DNA of 49,050 nt, taken from Collinsella sp. Lineage in GTDB: Bacteria > Actinomycetota > Coriobacteriia > Coriobacteriales > Coriobacteriaceae. How positions within the stretch are numbered: position 1 is the stretch's first letter; each line of letters starts with the position of its first letter. The DNA lies in NCBI GenBank assembly GCA_019425005.1, contig JAHYYK010000011.1:1-49050 (forward strand). Direction: 5' to 3'. A program made the position numbers and the translations under genes. The notes below the pieces were generated by a model, which was not told the DNA's origin, ran no database searches, and was given only the letters and a program-made list of their open reading frames with translations. Positions 26,915-34,588 of the stretch are shown here, piece after piece.

Positions 26915-29050
26915 TTACACGTTATTTACCTGCGATAACAATAAAATTAGCTCCGCCTTATTCTTGATCTTCAACTGGCGGTAAGATGCAGACCGCAGCG
27001 CTTGCACCGTAGATGCAGCGTAACCGACATCCTCCGCAATGGCCTTTGTCGTTGCCCCCTCTGCCGTCATCAGCAAAATTTGCGACTGAACATCAGAAAG
27101 GGAGCGCGACGTAAGCAGGGCCAGCTGGCGCACGCGGGCCGTTTCGGTGGACCCGTTCGCCCGGTACTCCAAGACGGCCTTCTCGTCCTCAACCGAGCGG
27201 GCGAGCGCGATGTGCGTAACGAACATGGGCACAGACCAGCAAACAATCACCGTTGCCACGACGACATTGACAGCCGAACTTTGCCCCAACAACGACGCGA
27301 GGAACAACGGCTCGAAAACCGTCAGATCCTGCACCATATTGAGCAAGACAGCCCAAACAGGAGCCGTCGCCCCGAAGCAAAGCATCCATATCCCAAGCAT
27401 TTTGCGCTGCGGACAGCTTCGCATCACTATATATGTGAGCAGCACCCCCGTCAGCACCGCAAGTCCATGGATTCGCCCCCTAGCGACCGCATAGATTAAG
27501 GCAACCATGCCCATTGACACCAACGGCACGATAGCCCGAGCATGGGCATGCACCTTAAACGGACGCAGCCCAACAGCGAGCGAAGCCGTAGACGCCACGC
27601 CGCAAAACAGGACCGGCACAGCCATCAACGGAACGCGTATGCACATCAATGCCGCGATATAGATAAAAGACCATTCCACAGCAGATAGCACCGCCCATAC
27701 GTACGGGCTTCCGAGCCAAATCGCTTCACCCGCTCTATCCAGCGCAGCGCCACGATTCGCTTTTCCACCCGCGTAGCGTAGCGACAGAAGCAGTCCGAGA
27801 CCCAATGCGTAGCTTAAGAGGGAAAAGGCGACAGCCCGCGAAACACCGGACCCCCAATCGCTATCCGCCATTACCAAGGGCCCCGCCGCAAGGAGGATAA
27901 AGAATAATGTGAGCAGGTATCGAAACAGCCGGCGCGTTCGAGCTGATGCCACTATATCGTCAGCATGCCGCTGCGGTAGCTCATGCCCTACAGTATCGCC
28001 CTCACCCGCAAACAGCGCCACGAGCTCGCGTGAGCCCGCAACCGACGCCTTCCCGTATGCTCGGTGAAGCGTTGTTCTCACCGTCGATGGCTTCGTATCC
28101 GTCTCCTTGGCAATTTCCGCCGGCGTTTTCCCTTTGAGCAGCAGTCGAACAAACTGCTCTTCTCTAGGCGACAGGGCAGGGGAAAACACCCCCGCATCGA
28201 ATGTGTCGGACGCACAGGCGATATCCGAATTGTTGTCCCGTTTCCCCCTTAGCAACATGCATACGAAGGCAGCAGCGATAACGGACCCCATCGCCAGCAA
28301 TGCAATGACCACGGCATCGCTTGCGAAGTATGCCGCCTCAACAGCCGGAATAAGACCAATAGGAACTGCTACGAGCACAGAACAGGCAAACACGTCGCGC
28401 CGCCCATGGCCAAAGGCACGAGGGCGGCAAAACGGCGGGGCCACAGTCAATGCGAGATAGACCAACGGAATTAAAAGCGCAAGGCCAATTGACGCGGCCG
28501 TTACAGGGGGCATCCCCCATGGCTCGGGAACGACTCTCCATGAAACTCGACAGCAAAACAGCAGGCAAGACATGACGGCTATTGTTTCTGTAAAAATCGC
28601 GTCCTGCGGGTGACGAGTTTCCCTTTCGTCAGTCCGTGTCGACCTCTGCGTCAAAGGAGAGTCCGCCGTGCCCCAAATAACATATGAGAGAAGCAGCGAC
28701 CCAACAAAGCACGAGACACACGAAACGCCATGTAACAACCAAATCGGTGCAAACACGATTGGAATAGAGTCTCCGCGAGCATAGAAAGCCAGGTCGGCCC
28801 ATTCGGGAACCGTTGCAATAACACCAAGGAAAACACCGATGGCACCGAGATGCCTCGGCCTTCTCATTCCCCCCTTGCATAGCGCAGCACCATGAACAAA
28901 CGCCGCGAGGCATGCGCCCAGGATAACGAGCCAGGTCATTGCACCTGACGCTAGGCCGATTGAAGATGAAAACCGGTGATAAGGGGTGACCGCCATTACG
29001 ACAAGCGCAATGGCGCAGGCAAATGTAGCAGAACGGCGGGAAAAGAGCAT
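26915..29050 (-). CDS. Duplicated membrane-LuxR regulator (two TM blocks, two HTH domains)
   Basis: Protein of 711 residues that reads as two copies of one unit in tandem. Unit 1: about eight membrane helices within residues 5-280 and then a LuxR-type helix-turn-helix at about 290-345 (LSPREEQFVRLLLKGKTPAEIAKETDTKP...). Unit 2: again about eight helices within 370-630 and a second LuxR domain at about 647-705 (LSDVQSQILLMTAEGATTKAIAEDVGYAASTVQ...). Single-unit proteins of this type, with an MFS-like membrane part and C-terminal LuxR domain, are greatly expanded in Coriobacteriia. A DNA-binding domain between two membrane blocks is unusual. ATG 29050 follows GGAGG. It lies at the head of the ABC cassette on the same strand and is its likely regulator. 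Confidence 0.85.
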   Translation of the reverse strand: MLFSRRSATFACAIALVVMAVTPYHRFSSSIGLASGAMTWLVILGACLAAFVHGAALCKGGMRRPRHLGAIGVFLGVIATVPEWADLAFYARGDSIPIVFAPIWLLHGVSCVSCFVGSLLLSYVIWGTADSPLTQRSTRTDERETRHPQDAIFTETIAVMSCLLFCCRVSWRVVPEPWGMPPVTAASIGLALLIPLVYLALTVAPPFCRPRAFGHGRRDVFACSVLVAVPIGLIPAVEAAYFASDAVVIALLAMGSVIAAAFVCMLLRGKRDNNSDIACASDTFDAGVFSPALSPREEQFVRLLLKGKTPAEIAKETDTKPSTVRTTLHRAYGKASVAGSRELVALFAGEGDTVGHELPQRHADDIVASARTRRLFRYLLTLFFILLAAGPLVMADSDWGSGVSRAVAFSLLSYALGLGLLLSLRYAGGKANRGAALDRAGEAIWLGSPYVWAVLSAVEWSFIYIAALMCIRVPLMAVPVLFCGVASTASLAVGLRPFKVHAHARAIVPLVSMGMVALIYAVARGRIHGLAVLTGVLLTYIVMRSCPQRKMLGIWMLCFGATAPVWAVLLNMVQDLTVFEPLFLASLLGQSSAVNVVVATVIVCWSVPMFVTHIALARSVEDEKAVLEYRANGSTETARVRQLALLTSRSLSDVQSQILLMTAEGATTKAIAEDVGYAASTVQALRSASYRQLKIKNKAELILLLSQVNNV

Positions 29051-29489
29051 ACGGCCTCCATAGCGTGTCATTATATCGCTCGAGCCGCTCGTTTATCTCT
29101 GTTCTCACACCAGCCAGCATCAATGATTCAGGCGAACTCCAATCCGCGCCAGATCACGGTCCGGCTTTTGTTCGCAGTCCCCACATCAAAGCGGGATGCG
29201 GTTTCCTTTTGGACGCCGGTTCGGAAAGCGCATCCCGTTCCAGGGCAATATTCTGGGATGCAGTTTCCGCAGCCCACCCCATTTGGAAAGCGCATCCCAT
29301 AATTTGGCTGAAAACTGAGATGCGCTTTCCAAACGAGCCGAAACGGGCCGAATCGATCGGGCCACCTCGCATCCCGCTATCCTCGCCATCTGCCCGAGCG
29401 TGCTACACTAGCAGCATCTATGCCACCGCGAACGGCTCGGCCCCGCGCCCGCCGCTCGCAAACGAACTTTAAACGCACGAGGGTTGGCC
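29051..29489. other. Intergenic region with repeat array
   Basis: About 440 bases between the divergent LuxR and kinase genes. The centre holds the alternating repeat array 29193-29330; the flanks should carry the two promoters, of which TACACT near 29403 is a possible -10 for the kinase operon. No gene is supported. Confidence 0.5.
29193..29330. repeat. Alternating 14-bp repeat array, copy 1 (five units)
   Basis: Units of the consensus GGAAASYRYRTCCC (F) or its complement (R): R 29193-29206, F 29223-29236, R 29255-29268, F 29285-29298, R 29317-29330. Orientation alternates without exception. Start-to-start distance is 30 bases for every R-F step and 32 for every F-R step. Adjacent units are complementary and can fold as hairpins. 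The same element and the same rule occur at 39869-40067. Confidence 0.9.
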
Positions 29490-31343
29490 ATGCCGCTTTT
29501 CTCGCAACATACCGCCCGGTTCTCGCCGGACGTTCCTTTGGAGGGCACCAGCTCTCGCGAGCTGCTCAAGCGGTACCAGCCGCTCGAGACACTTGCGACC
29601 GGCGGTTTTGGCTCCATCGAGATCTGCCGCGACACGCACCTGCGCCGCCGCGTCGCCATTAAACGCATCCCCCTTATCAACGGTGCCGGCATGCCCGCTA
29701 GCGACATCATGGATGTCCTGCGCGAGGCGCACACTGCCGCCATGCTTCAACATCCCAACATCGTGCAGGTCATCGACTTTACGCACGACACAGCCTATGC
29801 CTACCTGGTTATGGAATATGTCGATGGCATGTCGCTGGCCGAGTTTTTGCACCGCGCGGACGGCCACTCACTTACCTTTGACGAGGCCGCGGCCATTGCC
29901 GATGCCCTGGGCCAGGCGCTCACCTTCGCCCACAGTAATGGCGTACTCCACCTGGACATTAAGCCCGCCAACGTGCTCATCGACCACTCGGGCAATGTAA
30001 AGCTCACCGACTTTGGCATGGCGCGGCTGTCGTCCGCCGGTGGCTTTGGCGGCTCACGCGGCGGCACCATCGGCTACATGCCGCCCGAGCAGCTCGATAT
30101 CGAGACCGGCACGGTCGACGAGCGCGCCGATGTCTTTGCCCTCGCCTGTGTGATCTACGAGGGCCTGTGCGGCAGCGCTCCTTTTATGGCGGCCACGCCC
30201 GCCGACTCGCTCGGCCGCATCATCGGCGGCGCCACCTATCCCAGCGAGCTGATACCACACTTTCCCCCGGGAGCCGAGGCCGCGCTCATGAGCGCGCTCT
30301 CCCCCATGCCGCAGGACCGCCCCAACAGCATCGAGGCATTTTGCGACCAGCTCCTTGCCGGTCTGGGCAGCGTGCGCGAAGGCCGTCGCAGCCTGGAGCA
30401 AATGGTTGGCGAACTTTCGGATGACGAGCAGGAGCTCGACGATATCGAGCCGTCGCACTACGAGGACGACACCATCGAAGTCGACCCCGCACTCGGCTGG
30501 GCAGGCACGCGCTGGAGCCATGCGCGCGACTACGCCATGCACGCTATCTCGGCGCTAACGTGCGGCGCCTTTAGCTTTTTGCTGATGCAGACGGCCGGCG
30601 TCGCGGCGCTTCCCGGCCTGGTCATTGCGGCTATCGCGATCGGAGCGGCGGCCGGCCTGGCCCCCCAGATTGGCTCGGCCATCTCGGCTGTGGGCTTTTT
30701 GGTGCTCATGGCAAACGCCACCATGCAGGCACAGGGCGTCCTGTCGATGTTGCCCGTCGCGGTGATCTTTGCCGCCGCCATGTCCGGTTGGTGGATCGCC
30801 TGGGGTCGCACCGAGGCTGCCGCGAGCGCCGCACTCACCTGTGCACTCGCGCTTGGCTGTCTGACCGGCAATACCTTCCTGGCAGCTGGGGTCACCGCCG
30901 GCGTCGCGTCATTTTGGCTCGGCCCGGCAAGCGCCGCCGCGGCAACGGGCATGGGCGCACTTTTTGCCCGTCTGGCCACGGTCGCGCTTTCAGCCGGAGG
31001 CGTGCTGGGGCTCGGTAACGTTGCCGCAGCGCTGGGAGACCCACTCCTTTGGGCTGCCTTTGTGCTGGTAGCGGCAACTGCCGCGGCGTCATCTGCGCTG
31101 CTCAACGCCCATGCCAAGCGTGCCGATCAGGGCTCAAACCTTGCCGTAATCGCCGCCATCGCTGTCGCCGGCATCGGCTGCGCAGCGGCGTCCTGTCTTG
31201 CACACCATATGGAAATTGCCAGCCTTGCAGCCGCGGTCGTCGCCAAGGCGGCGGTTGCGGGAACCCTATCCTCTATAATCGTTGGGATATGCCTATATTT
31301 GCTCGGATACCAAAGAACCTATACGGAGAGTGATCTTTCGTGA
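29490..31343 (+). CDS. Ser/Thr protein kinase with multi-span C-terminus
   Basis: Protein of 617 residues, first gene of the cell-wall signalling operon. The kinase domain (about 25-290) has GGFGSIEI, VAIKRI, the catalytic loop HLDIKPANVLI at 154-164 and TDFGMAR. Leu replaces Arg in HRD, so it is a non-RD kinase and may not need activation-loop phosphorylation. An acidic linker (about 305-345) is followed by about eight to ten Ala-rich membrane helices up to residue 605. ATG 29490 follows GAGGG; a TTG six bases earlier is less likely. The last four bases overlap the fhaA start. It is not the canonical PknB, which lies at the end of the operon; its input signal is unknown. Confidence 0.88.
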   Translation: MPLFSQHTARFSPDVPLEGTSSRELLKRYQPLETLATGGFGSIEICRDTHLRRRVAIKRIPLINGAGMPASDIMDVLREAHTAAMLQHPNIVQVIDFTHDTAYAYLVMEYVDGMSLAEFLHRADGHSLTFDEAAAIADALGQALTFAHSNGVLHLDIKPANVLIDHSGNVKLTDFGMARLSSAGGFGGSRGGTIGYMPPEQLDIETGTVDERADVFALACVIYEGLCGSAPFMAATPADSLGRIIGGATYPSELIPHFPPGAEAALMSALSPMPQDRPNSIEAFCDQLLAGLGSVREGRRSLEQMVGELSDDEQELDDIEPSHYEDDTIEVDPALGWAGTRWSHARDYAMHAISALTCGAFSFLLMQTAGVAALPGLVIAAIAIGAAAGLAPQIGSAISAVGFLVLMANATMQAQGVLSMLPVAVIFAAAMSGWWIAWGRTEAAASAALTCALALGCLTGNTFLAAGVTAGVASFWLGPASAAAATGMGALFARLATVALSAGGVLGLGNVAAALGDPLLWAAFVLVAATAAASSALLNAHAKRADQGSNLAVIAAIAVAGIGCAAASCLAHHMEIASLAAAVVAKAAVAGTLSSIIVGICLYLLGYQRTYTESDLS

Positions 31344-32353
31344 ACTTCCTGAACATCTTCGAGGACCACGTGGCCGGCATCTTCGGTGCCACCCGTGCCC
31401 CGTTCTCCTTTAAGAAGCTTGCCAAGCAGGCCGCTCGCGACATGGAGGATCAGACTCTGGTGATCAACGGCGTCAACACGGCGCCGGCACTCTATACCAT
31501 CCTGATCGCCGCCGACGACGATCCCATGCTCGCCCCGTTCTACCCCGAGCTTTCGCGCGAGGTCCGCGAGTTTGTGAAGGCGCAGGCCGAAAAGCGCCGC
31601 TATGTCTTTGTCGGCGAGCCCCTCGTGCGCTTTATGATCGATCCGCAGCTGCGCGCCGGCAAGTTCTCGGTCTTTGCCGAGAACGTCGATGCCCCCACGC
31701 TCGGCCGCCTGTACGAAGAAGAGCGCGCCTATCAAAACGGTCTGGGCCAAAACAACTCCGCGGCAAGCCGTGCCGCCAGCGCCCCGCGCGCCGGCCAGCA
31801 GCAGTTTGCTGCCCCGCAGCAGCAGCGCCCCGCCGCCATGCCCCAGCAGCAGCCGACGCCTCGCGCCGCCGCTCCCGACCCGCTTGCCGTGGCAGACCCC
31901 TTCGCGCCTAGCGTCCCCGACCCCGCCGCAGCACCCATCCCGGTGCCGCAGACCGTCTCGCGCGACGCGCTTGCCGGCATGGGCGGAGCCGCCGCGACCG
32001 GTGCCGCCGTGGGCCTAGGCGCCGCAGCCGGCATCGCCTCCAACATGGCGAGCACTCGCGCCCCGCAGCGCCCGCTCGCCCAGCTCGTCGACGTCGTGAG
32101 CGGCGAGAGCCATAGCATCACCTCCGCACAGGTGACTATCGGTCGCGAGCGCTCGGTTTCCGATATTGCCCTGCGCGACCCCAACGTGTCGCGCCGCCAC
32201 GCCCAGCTCACCTTTACGGGCTCGGATTGGTCGATCGAGGACCTCAATTCCACCAACGGCACGCTCGTCAACAACCGCCGCATTACGCGCTGCCCGCTGC
32301 GCAACGGCGATCTGCTGACGTTTGGCCTGAGCACCTTTGAATTTAGGGGATAG
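31340..32353 (+). CDS. fhaA: FhaA-like protein (DUF3662 + FHA)
   Basis: Protein of 337 residues. The N-terminal 125 residues form the DUF3662 domain seen in actinobacterial FhaA, beginning MNFLNIFEDHVAGIFG. A Gln/Ala/Pro-rich linker (about 130-245) leads to a C-terminal FHA domain (about 262-337) with IGRERSVSDI, NVSRRHAQLTF and EDLNSTNGTLVNNRRI. In mycobacteria FhaA is bound by the kinase PknB and regulates the lipid II flippase MviN, so it works at the inner face of the membrane. The GTG start overlaps the kinase stop by four bases, and an AGAG-rich site lies upstream. Confidence 0.93.
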   Translation: MNFLNIFEDHVAGIFGATRAPFSFKKLAKQAARDMEDQTLVINGVNTAPALYTILIAADDDPMLAPFYPELSREVREFVKAQAEKRRYVFVGEPLVRFMIDPQLRAGKFSVFAENVDAPTLGRLYEEERAYQNGLGQNNSAASRAASAPRAGQQQFAAPQQQRPAAMPQQQPTPRAAAPDPLAVADPFAPSVPDPAAAPIPVPQTVSRDALAGMGGAAATGAAVGLGAAAGIASNMASTRAPQRPLAQLVDVVSGESHSITSAQVTIGRERSVSDIALRDPNVSRRHAQLTFTGSDWSIEDLNSTNGTLVNNRRITRCPLRNGDLLTFGLSTFEFRG

Positions 32354-32359
32354 TCTCTT

Positions 32360-32776
32360 ATGAACATCGATATCGTCCTTTTTGCAGGCCGCATCGTCCT
32401 GGTCGCCCTGCTCTATATCTTCCTGTTCGCCGTCATGAAGACCGGCGTGGGACTTGTGCGCGGACAGCGCCGCGACTCGGCTATCTGGACGATCGATGTG
32501 GACAAGGGTCCGCGCGGTATCCGCGGCATCCACGTAGACATGCTCGGCCCCGTCATCGTCGGTCGCTCGCCATCTTCGGACATCTGCATCAACGAACCGT
32601 TCGTCTCGGCCTCGCATGCGCGCTTTTCGCTGCAGGGCCCGGCGCTCATCATCGAAGACCTCAACTCGCTTAACGGCACGCTCGTCAACGGCCGCCAGCT
32701 TGTGGAGCCCGCAACGCTGCGCGAGGGCGACGAAGTCCAGATTGGCGACGTGGTCATGAAGGTGAACCGTCGATGA
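32360..32776 (+). CDS. fhaB: FhaB-like FHA protein
   Basis: Protein of 138 residues: one membrane helix near the N-terminus (about 7-30), a short basic stretch, then an FHA domain from about 55 to the end with VGRSPSSDICINEPFVSASHARFSL and EDLNSLNGTLVNGRQL. This is the layout of FhaB (FipA) in Actinobacteria, a phosphothreonine reader for PknA/PknB at the division site or cell pole. It starts six bases after fhaA and its last four bases overlap the phosphatase gene. Confidence 0.92.
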   Translation: MNIDIVLFAGRIVLVALLYIFLFAVMKTGVGLVRGQRRDSAIWTIDVDKGPRGIRGIHVDMLGPVIVGRSPSSDICINEPFVSASHARFSLQGPALIIEDLNSLNGTLVNGRQLVEPATLREGDEVQIGDVVMKVNRR

Positions 32777-34572
32777 TCGACGAGGAGAACAAGTCCGCGA
32801 CTATGACCGAGGCACCGGCTGCCGCCACAGCTGCGCCGGCCCACGCCGCTCCGGCGGGCTCCGCACCCGTGGAACCCGAGGACACCGTGTTCTCCCTGCC
32901 TCTTTCGCATGTAACGCATGATATTTCGGATCTCGCCGATAACGAGGACGAAGAGGATACCGTAGCGGCGCCCATCGGCGCACATGCCGCGGAACAGCCC
33001 ACAGCGCCCGAAGCAACCCCGGCGCCAGCTCACTTTGCAGAGCCTGTCGCCGCGGCAATCAACGAGAGCGCTGCGGTGTTTGCGGCACCCGAGCCCGCCG
33101 CGCCGGCGTTTCCCATAGCCCCGGCATCCGAGGTTGCGCCCGTGTCTACGCCGGCGCCCGAGCCTATAGACGTCAGCCCGCAAGACGACGAGTCGACCGC
33201 CCGCGTGTCCGAGGAGCCCGACTCCCCGGACACCGGCGATTCCGAATCAAACGCCGAGACCGACACCGTCTCTCCCGGTGACACAGCCGAGATCGACGTA
33301 GCCGCCGTTGAAGCCAAGCTCAAAGACCCCGGCTCGACCATGAGCTTTGAGCCCCTGACCGAGGAGCGCATCGAGACCGACTCGACCTATGATGCCGGCA
33401 CCACCACGCAACTCATGTGGGGTGCCCGCTCCGACGTTGGCTGTGTGCGCCCGCACAATGAGGATTCCTACCTGGTGCAGTCGCCGCTCTTTTGCGTATG
33501 CGACGGCATGGGCGGTCACGCCGCCGGCGAGGTAGCCTCTTCCATCGCCGTCGAGACTATTGCCAAGACGGCCCCGCAGTCCGCCGACGCAGCACGCCTG
33601 GCGGCAGCCGTCGAGGCAGCTAACGCCGCCGTAATCGAGGCGGCCCTGAACGGCCTAGGCAAGCCCGGCATGGGCTGCACAGCCACTTGCGCCTATATCG
33701 AAAACGACACGCTCGCCATCGCCCACGTGGGCGACTCTCGCGCCTACCTGCTCCACGAGGGCACGCTCATCCGCGTGACCCGCGACCACTCCTACGTGGA
33801 GGAGCTCGTGGACGCCGGCGAGATCACGGCAGACGAGGCTCGCGTCCACCCCAACCGTTCGGTCATCACCCGTGCGCTGGGCTCAGACCCCGCCATGTAT
33901 GCCGACCACTTCACTCTGCATATCGAGGAAGGCGACCGCCTGATACTGTGCTCTGACGGCCTTTCGAGCATGATTCCCGATAGCGATATCGAGAACATCG
34001 CCACGCAGTCCTCAACCGCGCAAATCTGCGTTGACAACCTAGTGGACGCGGCGCTTGCCGCCGGCGGCCACGACAACGTGACCGTAGTAGTCGTTGACCT
34101 GGTTGACGATGGCGTTATGCGCGAGGCGCAACGCGTGCGTCGCCGCAACGTCACCATCGGCGTCGTCTTAGGTCTCGTCTTGGTGCTGGCGGCTGCCATC
34201 TGGGCCTACACGGGTGTCACCGGCTCGTACTACCTGGGTACCTACCAGGGCAATGTCGCCGTCTGGCGCGGCCTTCCCGGCAAGCCGCTCGGACTCAAGC
34301 TTCACTGGCTCGAAAGCGAAACCAGTATCAAGCTGTCCGACCTGCCCGAAGACACGCAAAACCGCCTCAAGGCGGGTATTCCGCAAACAAGTGTCGACGA
34401 TGCGCAGGACACGATATCCAAGTACCGCCACCAGATCGACGAGGAGCAGACCCGCCAGGTGATCGACGCGCAAACGATTCGCGACAACACCGACCAGAGA
34501 TCGACCTCCGAATCAGATTCCGAGAAAACCGCCGAACAGTCCGCCGAGGCCGAAGCCTCCGATAAGAATTAG
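32773..34572 (+). CDS. PP2C-type Ser/Thr phosphatase (PstP-like)
   Basis: Protein of 599 residues that should reverse the action of the operon's kinases. A disordered Ala/Pro/Glu-rich region of about 210 residues precedes the PP2C domain (about 215-450), which has the metal ligands in RPHNEDSYLV, CDGMGGHAAGEVAS, VGDSRAYLL, TRALG, LCSDGLSSMI and GGHDNVTVVVVDL. A membrane helix (about 460-480) follows, then an outer domain of 120 residues ending in a Glu/Ser-rich tail. PstP of mycobacteria has the same order but lacks the long N-terminal extension, which is the odd feature here. ATG 32773 overlaps the fhaB stop. Confidence 0.93.
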   Translation: MIDEENKSATMTEAPAAATAAPAHAAPAGSAPVEPEDTVFSLPLSHVTHDISDLADNEDEEDTVAAPIGAHAAEQPTAPEATPAPAHFAEPVAAAINESAAVFAAPEPAAPAFPIAPASEVAPVSTPAPEPIDVSPQDDESTARVSEEPDSPDTGDSESNAETDTVSPGDTAEIDVAAVEAKLKDPGSTMSFEPLTEERIETDSTYDAGTTTQLMWGARSDVGCVRPHNEDSYLVQSPLFCVCDGMGGHAAGEVASSIAVETIAKTAPQSADAARLAAAVEAANAAVIEAALNGLGKPGMGCTATCAYIENDTLAIAHVGDSRAYLLHEGTLIRVTRDHSYVEELVDAGEITADEARVHPNRSVITRALGSDPAMYADHFTLHIEEGDRLILCSDGLSSMIPDSDIENIATQSSTAQICVDNLVDAALAAGGHDNVTVVVVDLVDDGVMREAQRVRRRNVTIGVVLGLVLVLAAAIWAYTGVTGSYYLGTYQGNVAVWRGLPGKPLGLKLHWLESETSIKLSDLPEDTQNRLKAGIPQTSVDDAQDTISKYRHQIDEEQTRQVIDAQTIRDNTDQRSTSESDSEKTAEQSAEAEASDKN

Positions 34573-34588
34573 AAAGGGAGTGCCGCTT

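Noticed and set aside
29193..29330. CRISPR array
   Set aside because: Units are 14 bases, alternate in orientation and have partly conserved 16/18-base spacers; no cas gene is present.
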